Source: Streptomyces fodineus (lineage in GTDB: Bacteria; Actinomycetota; Actinomycetes; Streptomycetales; Streptomycetaceae). From it: 64,000 nt of DNA. A program made the position numbers and the translations under genes. A model generated the notes under the pieces. It ran no database searches and had not been told where the DNA came from. It saw only the letters and a program-made list of their open reading frames with translations. The stretch is from contig NZ_CP017248.1 of the NCBI RefSeq assembly GCF_001735805.1, positions 4,340,001-4,404,000 on the forward strand. The letters are read 5' to 3'. Below, one piece after another: positions 1 through 8,033 of the stretch. Position 1 is the stretch's first letter, and every line of letters starts with the position of its first letter.

Positions 1-285
1 CAGCCCTGGCGGCCCGACTGGGGTCCGGTCGGCGAGATAGAGATCGGCTGGCGGCTGGGCCGCAAGCACTGGGGCAAGGGGTATGCCACCGCGGCCGCGC
101 GCGAGACGGTCGAGCGGGTGCGGACGGCCGGGGTGCCGCGGCTGGTGGCGATGGTCCGGCCGGGCAACGAGCGGTCGATCGCGGTGACCCGGCGACTCGG
201 CATGGAGCCGGCGGAGACCTATCCGCACCCCACGCTGGACGAGCGGGCTCTCTGTTTCCGGCTCAGCCTCAATCACACAGAGTAG
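1..285 (+). CDS. GNAT-family N-acetyltransferase, C-terminal part
   Basis: The reading frame is open from the first base of the window and ends at a TAG at 283-285, so the N-terminus lies outside. The 94 visible residues carry the acetyl-CoA-binding pattern of RimJ/RimL-type GNAT proteins: a W-R-L-G-R-x-x-W-G-K-G-Y-A-T segment near residues 17-31, followed by the R-x-G-N-E-R-S-I turn and R-R-L-G-M. Such proteins transfer an acetyl group to an amine on a small molecule or a protein N-terminus; the substrate cannot be inferred. The family call is firm and the specificity is unknown. Confidence 0.8.
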   Translation, partial: QPWRPDWGPVGEIEIGWRLGRKHWGKGYATAAARETVERVRTAGVPRLVAMVRPGNERSIAVTRRLGMEPAETYPHPTLDERALCFRLSLNHTE

Positions 286-367
286 TCACTTGTCACAGAA
301 AGACACCGTAGCCTTCCAGCTGGGGCATGCGAGCGTTACCCTTCCAGTACCGCTGGGGGTGACATCT

Positions 368-703
368 GTGCGTATAACACCCAAAACACCCGAAGTGCGC
401 GTGCCGCGGCTGGTCGGACTGATGGCCGTGGACGCGCGCGAAACGGCCCGGGCGCGGGGCCTGTTCCTCAACGCGCCGGACCGCCCGGACTTCCACCTCG
501 CCGTCGTCGACTACGTCGTGCGCCAGTACCCGCAGCCCGGCGCCGAGGTGCCGCGGGAGTCGATGGTGTACGTGTGGTTCGACTTCGGTGAGGGAGAGGG
601 CGGCGGGGGCGTGCGCGAGCCACGCATCCCGCGGCCGCCCATGAGCGGGCTCCAACGCGAACTCGACGAGCCCGGTGACGCGTTCGAGATGATCAACCGG
701 TGA
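368..703 (+). CDS. PASTA-domain protein
   Basis: A 111-residue protein if translation starts at GTG 368, which has a GGGGGTG ribosome-binding site about eight bases upstream. The frame stays open to 290, but that earlier start lacks such a site. Residues about 8-75 read as one PASTA domain (V-P-x-L-V-G-L with alternating A-x-x-x-L and a P-x-P-G-A-x-V turn). PASTA domains normally bind peptidoglycan fragments or beta-lactams in kinases and penicillin-binding proteins. Here the domain stands alone, with no signal peptide or membrane segment, so a cytoplasmic role is possible. It is convergent with menG and separated from it by 19 bases. Its partner is unknown. Confidence 0.7.
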   Translation: MRITPKTPEVRVPRLVGLMAVDARETARARGLFLNAPDRPDFHLAVVDYVVRQYPQPGAEVPRESMVYVWFDFGEGEGGGGVREPRIPRPPMSGLQRELDEPGDAFEMINR

Positions 704-722
704 GCCCCCCGCCCGACAGGGC

Positions 723-1418
723 TCAGCTCTCCTTGAAGCCCCGGTGCAGCGCGACCACACCCCCGGTGAGGTTGCGCCAGGCCACCTTCGACCAGCCCGC
801 CTTGCGCAGCCGTTCGGCCAGGGCGGGCTGGTCGGGCCAGGCACGGATGGACTCGGCGAGATAGACGTAGGCGTCCGGGTTCGAGGAGACCGCGCGCGCG
901 GCCGCCGGCAGCGCCCGCATCAGGTACTCGGTGTAGACGGTGCGGAAGGGCGCCCAGGTCGGGTGCGAGAACTCGCAGATCACCACACGCCCGCCGGGCC
1001 GGGTGACCCGGTACATCTCCCGCAGGGCCGCGTCCGTGTCCTGGACGTTGCGCAGCCCGAAGGAGATCGTCACCGCGTCGAAGGTGTCGTCCTTGAACGG
1101 CAGCCGCGTCGCGTCGCCGGCCGTGAACGGCAGCCAGGTGTGCTTCCTCTTGCCGACCTGGAGCATCCCGGTGGAGAAGTCGCAGGGGACGACGTACGCA
1201 CCCGTGCGCGCGAAGGGCAGTGAGGACGTGGCCGTACCGGCGGCCAGGTCGAGGACCTTCTGCGCGGGACGCGCGTCGACCGCCTTCGCCACCTCCTTAC
1301 GCCAGCGCCGGTCCTGGCCGAGCGACAGCACGTCGTTCGTCAGGTCGTACCGTTCCGCCACGTCGTCGAACATCGAGGCGACTTCGTGCGGCTGCTTGTT
1401 CAGGGAAGCGCGGGTCAC
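723..1418 (-). CDS. menG: demethylmenaquinone methyltransferase MenG (UbiE family)
   Basis: This 231-residue class I methyltransferase carries the UbiE/MenG signatures: Y-D-L-T-N-D-V-L-S at about 24-32, the SAM-binding D-L-A-A-G-T-A-T at 57-64, and R-V-T-R-P-G-G-R near 139. In the family it transfers a methyl group from SAM to demethylmenaquinone, the last step of menaquinone synthesis. GTG 1418 is preceded by GGGCGG. The presence of mqnC, mqnA and mqnE in the same window supports a menaquinone role rather than ubiquinone, which actinobacteria do not make. Length is normal for the family. Confidence 0.92.
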   Translation of the reverse strand: MTRASLNKQPHEVASMFDDVAERYDLTNDVLSLGQDRRWRKEVAKAVDARPAQKVLDLAAGTATSSLPFARTGAYVVPCDFSTGMLQVGKRKHTWLPFTAGDATRLPFKDDTFDAVTISFGLRNVQDTDAALREMYRVTRPGGRVVICEFSHPTWAPFRTVYTEYLMRALPAAARAVSSNPDAYVYLAESIRAWPDQPALAERLRKAGWSKVAWRNLTGGVVALHRGFKES

Positions 1419-1516
1419 CCGCCCATTGTGGCAGCAGGGGGTACGACACCCCGGAAGCGCCCTCGCCGACGCCCGCTCGGCCGGCGAAGGTCTCCGGTCC
1501 GTCCGGTGCCCCGGGA

Positions 1517-2116
1517 TCAGCGGCCCCGGTACACCAACCGCCCGCCGATCACGGTCGCCACGCAGGTGCCGGCGCCGCGGCGGACCAGTTCGGCGCGGTC
1601 GGCGACGTCGAACACGGCGAAGCGGGCGGGCCCGCCCGGGACGAGCCGCGGCAGCAGGATCAGCGGGGTCGGGGACAGCGCCGCGGGGCCCGGAAGGCGG
1701 TCGGGCCGCTGCCCCACCGCGAGCCCGGCCCTGCGCACCGCGTCGATCACGGCCCGCGACCGCAGTTCCCCGGCCACCGCCACCGTGCCGTGTGCCAGCA
1801 TCCGCTGCACCCCGCGTCGCGCGCTCGCGCCGAGGCGTGCGGGATCACCGCGGAAGATCTCCCGGGCGCGCTGCCCGCCGATGGGTTCGGTACCGAGGGC
1901 GTCGGCCTCGCGGGGGTCGGGGTGGTAGGTGGCCTCCAGCAACTCCGGACCGTACGGATTCAGCAGCCCCGGGGTGAGGATGCCGGGCCAACGCCGCACC
2001 TTGGCCCGGGGCTCGGCGGCGGCCAGTTCCTCGTACGGGCCGACGGCGGCGACGGCCGCCCCGTCGACCAGAACCGCCGTCTCGGGAGACCGCTCGGCGA
2101 AGTGAAGTGTCAGCAC
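1517..2116 (-). CDS. amidohydrolase-like protein lacking metal ligands, coupled to mqnC
   Basis: A 199-residue protein with an imidazolonepropionase-like beta-sandwich start (residues 1-50) and a matching C-terminal strand set (V-A-T-V-I-G-G-R-L-V-Y near the end). The catalytic barrel is very short. The usual P-G-L-x-N-x-H-x-H metal motif is replaced by T-P-G-L-L-N-P-Y-G near residue 48, and no H-x-H is visible, so hydrolase activity is unlikely. GTG 2116 sits seven bases after the mqnC stop with AGGCG just upstream, so the two genes are probably co-translated. A role linked to futalosine metabolism is inferred from position only. Confidence 0.65.
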   Translation of the reverse strand: MLTLHFAERSPETAVLVDGAAVAAVGPYEELAAAEPRAKVRRWPGILTPGLLNPYGPELLEATYHPDPREADALGTEPIGGQRAREIFRGDPARLGASARRGVQRMLAHGTVAVAGELRSRAVIDAVRRAGLAVGQRPDRLPGPAALSPTPLILLPRLVPGGPARFAVFDVADRAELVRRGAGTCVATVIGGRLVYRGR

Positions 2117-2123
2117 AGCGCGC

Positions 2124-3323
2124 CTAGTCGGACGGCAGCAGCTTCAGCTCGGGGTGGGCCGTGCCGCCCGCGATGGCCGTGGAGGAGATGTGGGAGACCA
2201 CGCGGTCGTCGACGGGGTCGTTCGCCGGGTCGTCGTGGACGACGAGGTGCTCGTACGTCGTGGCGCGCTGGGCGGGGACGCGGCCGGCCTTGCGGATGAG
2301 GTCGATGATCTCCAGGCGGTTGGAGCGGTGCTTGGCGCCGGCCGAGGAGACCACGTTCTCCTCCAGCATGATCGAGCCGAGGTCGTCCGCGCCGTAGTGC
2401 AGCGACAGTTGGCCGACCTCCTTGCCCGTGGTCAGCCACGAGCCCTGGATGTGCTGGACGTTGTCGAGGAAGACGCGGGCGATCGCGATCATCCGCAGGT
2501 ACTCGAAGAGGGTGGCCTGGGTGCGGCCCTTCAGGTGGTTGTTCTCGGGCTGGTAGGTGTACGGGATGAACGCGCGGAAGCCGCCCGTACGGTCCTGTAC
2601 GTCCCGGATCATCCGCAGGTGCTCGATGCGCTCGGCGTTCGTCTCGCCCGTGCCCATCAGCATGGTGGACGTCGACTCCACGCCCAGCTTGTGCGCGGTC
2701 TCCATGATCTCCAGCCAGCGCTCACCGCTCTCCTTCAGCGGGGCGATGGCCTTGCGGGGGCGCTCGGGCAGCAGTTCCGCGCCGGCGCCCGCGAAGGAGT
2801 CCAGGCCGGCTTCGTGGATGCGGGTGATGGCCTCTTCCACCGGGACACCGCTGATGCGGGCCATGTGCTCCACCTCGGACGCGCCCAGGCTGTGGATCAC
2901 CAGCTGGGGGAACGCCTCCTTGATGGCCCGGAAGTGCTTCTCGTAGTACTCGACGCCGTAGTCCGGGTGGTGGCCGCCCTGGAACATGATCTGGGTGCCG
3001 CCCAGTTCGACCGTCTCCGCGCAGCGGCGCAGGATGTCGTCCAGGTCGCGGGTCCAGCCCTTGTCCTTGTCCTTGGGGGCCGCGTAGAAGGCGCAGAACT
3101 TGCACGCCGTGACGCACACGTTCGTGTAGTTGATGTTCCGCTCGATGATGTACGTCGCGATGTGCTCGACACCGGCGTACTTACGGCGGCGTACGGCGTC
3201 GGCGGCGGCGCCCAGCGCGTGCAGCGGAGCGTCCCGGTAGAGGTCGAGGGCTTCCTCGGGCGTGATGCGTCCGCCCGCTGCGGCTCGGTCGAGCACGGAC
3301 TGGAGGTCGGCCTTCTCGGGCAC
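2124..3323 (-). CDS. mqnC: cyclic dehypoxanthinyl futalosine synthase MqnC (radical SAM)
   Basis: 399 residues, full family length, with the radical SAM cluster motif C-x3-C-x2-C at Cys70, Cys74 and Cys77, after the I-E-R-N-I-N-Y-T-N-V run typical of the MqnC/MqnE/CofH group. Known chemistry: it cyclises dehypoxanthine futalosine to the spiro cyclic form in the futalosine route to menaquinone. GTG 3323 has GGGA seven bases upstream. Its similarity to MqnE (50473-51636) is expected, since both enzymes belong to the same radical SAM subgroup. The amidohydrolase-like gene follows in the same transcript. The call is firm. Confidence 0.93.
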   Translation of the reverse strand: MPEKADLQSVLDRAAAGGRITPEEALDLYRDAPLHALGAAADAVRRRKYAGVEHIATYIIERNINYTNVCVTACKFCAFYAAPKDKDKGWTRDLDDILRRCAETVELGGTQIMFQGGHHPDYGVEYYEKHFRAIKEAFPQLVIHSLGASEVEHMARISGVPVEEAITRIHEAGLDSFAGAGAELLPERPRKAIAPLKESGERWLEIMETAHKLGVESTSTMLMGTGETNAERIEHLRMIRDVQDRTGGFRAFIPYTYQPENNHLKGRTQATLFEYLRMIAIARVFLDNVQHIQGSWLTTGKEVGQLSLHYGADDLGSIMLEENVVSSAGAKHRSNRLEIIDLIRKAGRVPAQRATTYEHLVVHDDPANDPVDDRVVSHISSTAIAGGTAHPELKLLPSD

Positions 3324-3394
3324 CGGGCGTCCCTTTCGTCAAGGGTTGTGGACGGACTCAGCCAGCCTACGCCAGCGCTTTCACCGTAAGGACG

Positions 3395-4171
3395 TCAGGC
3401 CGCGTACGCGCCGATCAGCAGCCCGGCGAGGGCCCCGGCCAGCAGGAACGGGCCGAAAGGGATCGCCGTCCTGCGTCCCGCACGCCGTACGACGACGAGC
3501 GCACCGCCGTACAGCGCGCCGAACAGGAAGCCGGCGAAGGCGCCGAGCATCAGCGCCGCCCAGCCGTACCAGCCCAGTACGGCGCCCATCCCCACGGCCA
3601 GCTTCACATCGCCGAAGCCCATGCCGGAGGGGTTGATGAGGAACAGCACGAAATAGCCGGCGCCGAGAGCAAGAGCGCCGTACAGCGCGGTGAGCCAGTG
3701 GCCGGCGTGTTCGGGCAGCGAGGCGGCGAGGCCCAGCAGGCCGAGCGCGGCGGCCGCGAGGGGCAGGGTCAGCGGGTCGGGCAGCCGCTGCACCCGGAGG
3801 TCGATCACGGCCAGCAGCACCCCGGCCGGCGCGAGCAGCAGCCAGACCCCCAGCTCCGGGCGAGTCCCGGTGGCGGCGGCGAGAGCGGCGCACAGGAGTG
3901 CGGTCGCCGCGGACAGCAGGAGGACGGAGGGCGCGTACGGCGCGGCCACATCGCACGACTCGGCCGGCGGCTCCGGGGAACCCGCGCCGCCCCGCGTGCA
4001 CTGCCCGCAGCGCGTCGGTCCGAGCCAGCCCCCGAGCGGGTGTCCCCACGGACACCGATCGCGCCACCCCTCCCCCGCCTGAACGGCGAAGCGGTAGGCG
4101 GCCCTGGGCAGCAGGGCTCCCGCCGCCGCGCCCCACAGCGCGGCGGCGGCCCACAGCAGCACGTCGCTCAT
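3395..4171 (-). CDS. prepilin peptidase (A24 family)
   Basis: 258 residues with several hydrophobic segments. The two catalytic aspartates of type IV prepilin peptidases are visible: Asp124 in V-I-D-L-R-V-Q-R-L-P-D and Asp188 in G-M-G-F-G-D-V-K. An N-terminal loop has Cys40, Cys55 and Cys58, a partial version of the zinc tetra-Cys motif of bifunctional PilD enzymes. It would cleave Flp-type prepilins at the inner membrane. Its ATG overlaps the stop of the LysM-BTAD gene (ATGA), so the two are coupled. The pilin gene (10528-10779) lies on the same strand but is separated by the inserted lipoprotein pair. Confidence 0.88.
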   Translation of the reverse strand: MSDVLLWAAAALWGAAAGALLPRAAYRFAVQAGEGWRDRCPWGHPLGGWLGPTRCGQCTRGGAGSPEPPAESCDVAAPYAPSVLLLSAATALLCAALAAATGTRPELGVWLLLAPAGVLLAVIDLRVQRLPDPLTLPLAAAALGLLGLAASLPEHAGHWLTALYGALALGAGYFVLFLINPSGMGFGDVKLAVGMGAVLGWYGWAALMLGAFAGFLFGALYGGALVVVRRAGRRTAIPFGPFLLAGALAGLLIGAYAA

Positions 4172-7125
4172 CCGGCTGCGGCGATGCCCTCGCGCCAGGT
4201 GGGCACGAGTTCGTCGAGGAGGGCCTCGGTGCGCGGCGGGAGGCCGCGGGCGCCGCTGCGGGAGAGGAAATCGGCGGCACGGACGCGCAGGCGGTCCGAG
4301 TCACCGGTGGCATGAATGACCCGCAGGAGCTCGTTCCACAGGCGCTCGTCCGCCGGAGCGGTCCTCAGGGCCGCTTCGAGCGCCTCGATCGCCTTCTCCG
4401 TGCGGTTCCTCTCCATATGGAACGCCGAGAGCGCAAGACCGATGTCCGCGACGAGCAACGGGAGCTGAGCATCGATGATCTCGTGGGTGAGCCAGCCGTA
4501 GCGGCCCTCGGGGCGGTCCGCGAGCAACGGACCGCGCACGAGAACCAGCGCATCGGTCAGGAGGCGACCGCGTACCGCACGGCTGTTGACGCCCTTGCCC
4601 TGGGTGGCCTCGTGGTAGAGCGAGCGCAGCACGTCCAGGTCCGAGACGACGGCCTTGGCGAGGATGAGCCGGCCGGCCCCGTCCACGCTCAGGCGAGGGC
4701 TGCCGTCAGGGTCGTTCCCGAGCCAGACGCGCAGTCGCTCGATGAGCGCGTCACGCACGTCCTCGGTCACACCGCGCGGCCACAGGGCGGAGGCCAGGAC
4801 ACGCGGGTGGACGCCCTCGCGGTGCATGAGCAGGAGCGCGAGCGCCTCGTGCAGCAGGGCGCTGCGGTCGCCGTCCGGGGTGTCGAGGCCGATGATCTCG
4901 TACGGCCCGACCAGGCGCGCGTACACCGCGGGCCGGCCCTGTTCGCTGATGTCGACGAGGAAGGGCGGACTGCTGGACGGGCCGTCCGGGTCGTGTTCGG
5001 GATCTGCCTGAGCGAACAGCTCCACGACCGCGCGCTGCTGTGCGGCCGGCAGCAGCTGGGCGTCCAGTTCCAGCCCGAGGAGCGGTGCGAGCAGCTTGCC
5101 TTCGTGCGTGATCTGCATCTCCCAGGCAGCGCCGGGCAGGTCGTCGGTCTCCGTGCCGACGAGGTAGCCGATGCCGAGACGGCTTGCGTCGGCGGCGAGT
5201 TCGGCGAGCTTGCGCGCGTCCTCGGCGGAGGGCTGGGCGGCCAGCAGCACCAGGTGCGGGGCCCAACGGGTGTGCTGGGCCGGGCCGGTGCGGCCGGTGA
5301 GGACGGAGTCGTGCCCGGCGGCGCCGAGTGCGCCGCGCCGCTGCCGGGTCTCGGCCTGCATGGTCTCGATCAGCGCCTCGATGCCATCGAGGTGGCGCAG
5401 CCGGTTGGGCGCGAGCGCGGTGAGGTCCTCGCCGAAGCCCACGACAGTGATGGTCATGCGGTCCGACCAGCCGTTGGTGGCGAGTTCGGCGGCGACCGAG
5501 GCGAACACCGCGGCCCGGTCGGACTCACGGCCGCTCAGCGACACGATGCCGGGCACCGCCTCGAGGTTGAGCAGCAGCCGGGAGCCGTCCATGGTGCCGA
5601 GGCTGACCAGGCCGGGGTAGGGAGCGGCGGTGTCGGTGTCGTCGTAGCGCTCGGCGTCCGCGCGGGACAGCGTCCAGAAGGTCTGGTCCTGCCCCGGCCG
5701 CCAGGGCGTCGGCGGCTTTCCGGACGGCTGGGCGAGCTGCAGGTGCAGGTCGCCGTGGCTGAGCCAGACGGCGTAGACGACGGGCAACGGGCGGGACTCG
5801 GCGGCGAGGGCGGCGGCGAGCCCGCGCAGCGACCGGTTCAGGAGCCGTACGGCCTCGGGGTCGGCGCCGACGAGCAGCGCCTCCTGGGCGTTCTGGGCGT
5901 CGCCGGTCGGCGTGGGCGGTTCCATGCCGCGCCGGCCGCCGACGGCGGCGAGCGCGGACTGCCACAGCGCCTGCCGGCGCCGGTGGCCGAGGGCGGCGAG
6001 CAGACCGGCGGCGAGCAGGGGGGCACCGACGAGGGCTTCGGACAGGCCGAAGGAATGGTCCTGGGAAGCGGTGGCGTGCTGCTGCGACTGCTGTCCGGCG
6101 CCGTCGGCGCCCGTACCCGTACCCGTACCCGTGCCCGTGCCCGTGCCCGTGCCCGTGCCCGTGGCCGGCCCGCGCTGCTCGGGCCGGGCCACGTGGCCGC
6201 CGCCCTGGGCGTGCTGCCGCTGTCCGTGGGCGTGGTGGCCGGTCTTGTCGTACTGCTGTATCTGGTGCTGCGCGGCCGGGGAGATGTGCTCGTCGGGCAT
6301 CTCGACGAGTTCGCCACCGTGGGCGTCGCCGGGCATCTCCATGATCCAGCCGGGACGGATCAGGCTGGCCTCGGTGAGGCGCGAACCGTCGGCCTGGAGA
6401 CGGTCCTTGTTGAGCTCGTAGATCTCCTTGTACCGGCGGCCGTCGCCGAGGTGGCGCTGGGCTATCTCCCACAGGGAGTCGTGGTGGCGCCCCTCGGGTG
6501 GCTGGATCCGGTAGAACTTGGTGGCTCCGTGCTTGCCGCTGTCGGACTTGGCCCGCGCCGCGACGTGCTCCACGTGTTCGGCGACGGCCGCGGCGCCCTG
6601 CTGCCCCGGGGTCTTCTGGGCGGACGCGACCGTGCCCTTGTGGTTTCCCTCCAGGCCGGAGTTGTGCCCGAGCTGCGACAGCCCGGGGGTGAGGCTGGCG
6701 GCGGTGGCGCCGACCAGGAGCAGCGCGGTGACGAGCTGCCGGGCGAGCAACTGACTGGGGCCGGCGCCCGGGACCCGGCCCGGCAGACCGACGCCGGAGA
6801 GGGCGGCCCTGACCTCCACGAGCACACAGGCGGTGAACTGCGCCCAGGCGAGCCAGACGATGACGGTGAGGACGTGCAGGAAGGTCTGCACGGTGATCTC
6901 CTGCGTCAGCCAGTCCTGCGACGGCATCCCGTGCGGCAGGGGCCAGCCGACGAAGAAGGCCAGCGCACCGGGTACGCCGACGACGAGAGCCAGCAGGGCG
7001 ACGAACGCGAGGAACGCCAGGACGAAGTCCCCGAACGTACGCCGGCGCACGCGCACCGGCTGAGGCGTGCGATTCCGCGGGCCCGTCGGGCTTCCCGTCG
7101 AGCCTGATGTGCTGCGTCGCGCCAT
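4168..7125 (-). CDS. membrane-anchored LysM and BTAD-domain protein
   Basis: 985 residues from ATG 7125, which has AGGAC upstream; the frame is open further back to 7317 without a comparable site. Order: a basic head; membrane segments at about 30-52, 68-90 and 115-135; a LysM domain at about 195-255 (S-L-W-E-I-A-Q-R-H-L-G-D); a Thr-Gly repeat at about 318-338; another hydrophobic segment near 360-380; a long region to about 790; then a BTAD-like helical repeat domain as in SARP regulators at about 790-985. No DNA-binding winged helix is obvious. It is co-translated with the prepilin peptidase. A role in pilus assembly or signalling at the wall is inferred. Confidence 0.75.
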   Translation of the reverse strand: MARRSTSGSTGSPTGPRNRTPQPVRVRRRTFGDFVLAFLAFVALLALVVGVPGALAFFVGWPLPHGMPSQDWLTQEITVQTFLHVLTVIVWLAWAQFTACVLVEVRAALSGVGLPGRVPGAGPSQLLARQLVTALLLVGATAASLTPGLSQLGHNSGLEGNHKGTVASAQKTPGQQGAAAVAEHVEHVAARAKSDSGKHGATKFYRIQPPEGRHHDSLWEIAQRHLGDGRRYKEIYELNKDRLQADGSRLTEASLIRPGWIMEMPGDAHGGELVEMPDEHISPAAQHQIQQYDKTGHHAHGQRQHAQGGGHVARPEQRGPATGTGTGTGTGTGTGTGTGADGAGQQSQQHATASQDHSFGLSEALVGAPLLAAGLLAALGHRRRQALWQSALAAVGGRRGMEPPTPTGDAQNAQEALLVGADPEAVRLLNRSLRGLAAALAAESRPLPVVYAVWLSHGDLHLQLAQPSGKPPTPWRPGQDQTFWTLSRADAERYDDTDTAAPYPGLVSLGTMDGSRLLLNLEAVPGIVSLSGRESDRAAVFASVAAELATNGWSDRMTITVVGFGEDLTALAPNRLRHLDGIEALIETMQAETRQRRGALGAAGHDSVLTGRTGPAQHTRWAPHLVLLAAQPSAEDARKLAELAADASRLGIGYLVGTETDDLPGAAWEMQITHEGKLLAPLLGLELDAQLLPAAQQRAVVELFAQADPEHDPDGPSSSPPFLVDISEQGRPAVYARLVGPYEIIGLDTPDGDRSALLHEALALLLMHREGVHPRVLASALWPRGVTEDVRDALIERLRVWLGNDPDGSPRLSVDGAGRLILAKAVVSDLDVLRSLYHEATQGKGVNSRAVRGRLLTDALVLVRGPLLADRPEGRYGWLTHEIIDAQLPLLVADIGLALSAFHMERNRTEKAIEALEAALRTAPADERLWNELLRVIHATGDSDRLRVRAADFLSRSGARGLPPRTEALLDELVPTWREGIAAAG
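6110..6163. repeat. hexanucleotide tandem repeat, nine units
   Basis: Nine uninterrupted copies of CCCGTA or CCCGTG (three of the first, then six of the second) lie inside the LysM-BTAD gene. They encode the alternating Thr-Gly tract on the minus strand. A change in unit number would keep the reading frame. Confidence 0.95.
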
Positions 7126-7252
7126 GGCGGTGTCCTGGGTCCTATGGGCGGGAAATGTGGTCGGGTTGCTGAGAGCGTACAGAGATCTTATTGACTGGGA
7201 CTGACAGCGTCGAAGGAAAGGCGAGACAGGCGACGTGAACCAGGCCTGCGGG

Positions 7253-7268
7253 GGCCGCCTTTGCGGCC
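7253..7268. other. short hairpin in the divergent region 7126-7388
   Basis: GGCCGC and GCGGCC pair perfectly around a four-base loop (CTTT). It lies between the LysM-BTAD gene and the first lipoprotein gene, which diverge. No T-run follows, so it may be an operator or a leader structure. The rest of this 263-base region shows no gene and no match to the motif found before the other lipoprotein copies. Confidence 0.4.
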
Positions 7269-7388
7269 GCCACTCGCCGACTCTGCACGCTTTCCACACA
7301 ACCTGCCGCTGCTCCACAAGCGGCCGTCATACCCCCCTGCTACTTTCGCCTCCTGCAACACACACCGACCTCCGGGGGAGACTCAACT

Positions 7389-8033
7389 GTGGCCCGCCGC
7401 AACCTGATCCTCACCACCGTGACCGCAACCGCAGCCCTGCTGCTCACCGCCTGCGGCGGGGGCGGCGGTGGCAGGACGGACGGCATCAAGGGGGCGGACG
7501 GGGGGTCGAGCAGCCCTTCGTCCTCCGCCACGACGGGCGGGGACGGTCCGGATGTCAGCGTTCCGAAGGACCTGAATCTGGTCTTCGACTTCACAAAGCC
7601 GTCCGACGCGAAGCAGGCGGCAGCGCTCACCGACGCGGAGAACTACATCCGGGCGCTGAAGCACGGCATCGTCAAGCAGGACCCGAACGATCCGGCGTAC
7701 CAGTACTACTCGGGCGGCCAGGCCGCGCAGTACGCCAAGTCGCAGATCCAGGCGTGGGTGAAGGGAGGATGGACCGCCACGGGGACGGACAAGTACTACG
7801 ACGCCAAAGCCACCACGATGAGTGGCGGCAAGCGCGTCCTTGTCGCCTTCTGCAGGAACCAGGCGAAGTTCTACGGCAAGGAGATCAAAACCGGCAAAAT
7901 CCTGTACACCAAGGAGAGCCTGGGCAGCTACGAGAAGTTCAGTCTGCTCATGTTCCCGCCGTCGGGTTCCTCCGATGCCTGGAGGGCCCAGGTCGCCGAA
8001 GTCGTGGGCAACGCGAAGGAGTGCCAGTCATGA
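7389..8033 (+). CDS. lipoprotein, paralogue family A, copy 1
   Basis: 214 residues from GTG 7389, preceded by CCGGGGGAG. A basic N-terminus, a hydrophobic stretch and the lipobox L-T-A-C give a lipid-anchored Cys22, followed by a Gly/Ser-rich linker to about 55. The C-terminal domain (about 65-214) shares with copies 2-4 the pattern Y-Y-x(5)-A, W-V/I-x-G, T-G-T-x-x-Y-Y-D, an internal Cys and a Cys close to the end, probably forming a disulphide. The pattern loosely recalls NTF2-like lipoproteins; function is unknown. This is the most divergent copy: Y-C-S-D-E-S-K of the others is F-C-R-N-Q-A-K here. Its stop overlaps the start of its secreted partner. Confidence 0.75.
   Translation: MARRNLILTTVTATAALLLTACGGGGGGRTDGIKGADGGSSSPSSSATTGGDGPDVSVPKDLNLVFDFTKPSDAKQAAALTDAENYIRALKHGIVKQDPNDPAYQYYSGGQAAQYAKSQIQAWVKGGWTATGTDKYYDAKATTMSGGKRVLVAFCRNQAKFYGKEIKTGKILYTKESLGSYEKFSLLMFPPSGSSDAWRAQVAEVVGNAKECQS

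Noticed and set aside
6110..6163. Possible CRISPR-like array
   Set aside because: The units are contiguous hexamers without spacers and lie within a coding frame.
3898..7107. A 1069-codon open frame on the plus strand
   Set aside because: It is the antisense shadow of the LysM-BTAD and prepilin peptidase genes. The product has no recognisable domain, while the minus-strand frames have clear ones.
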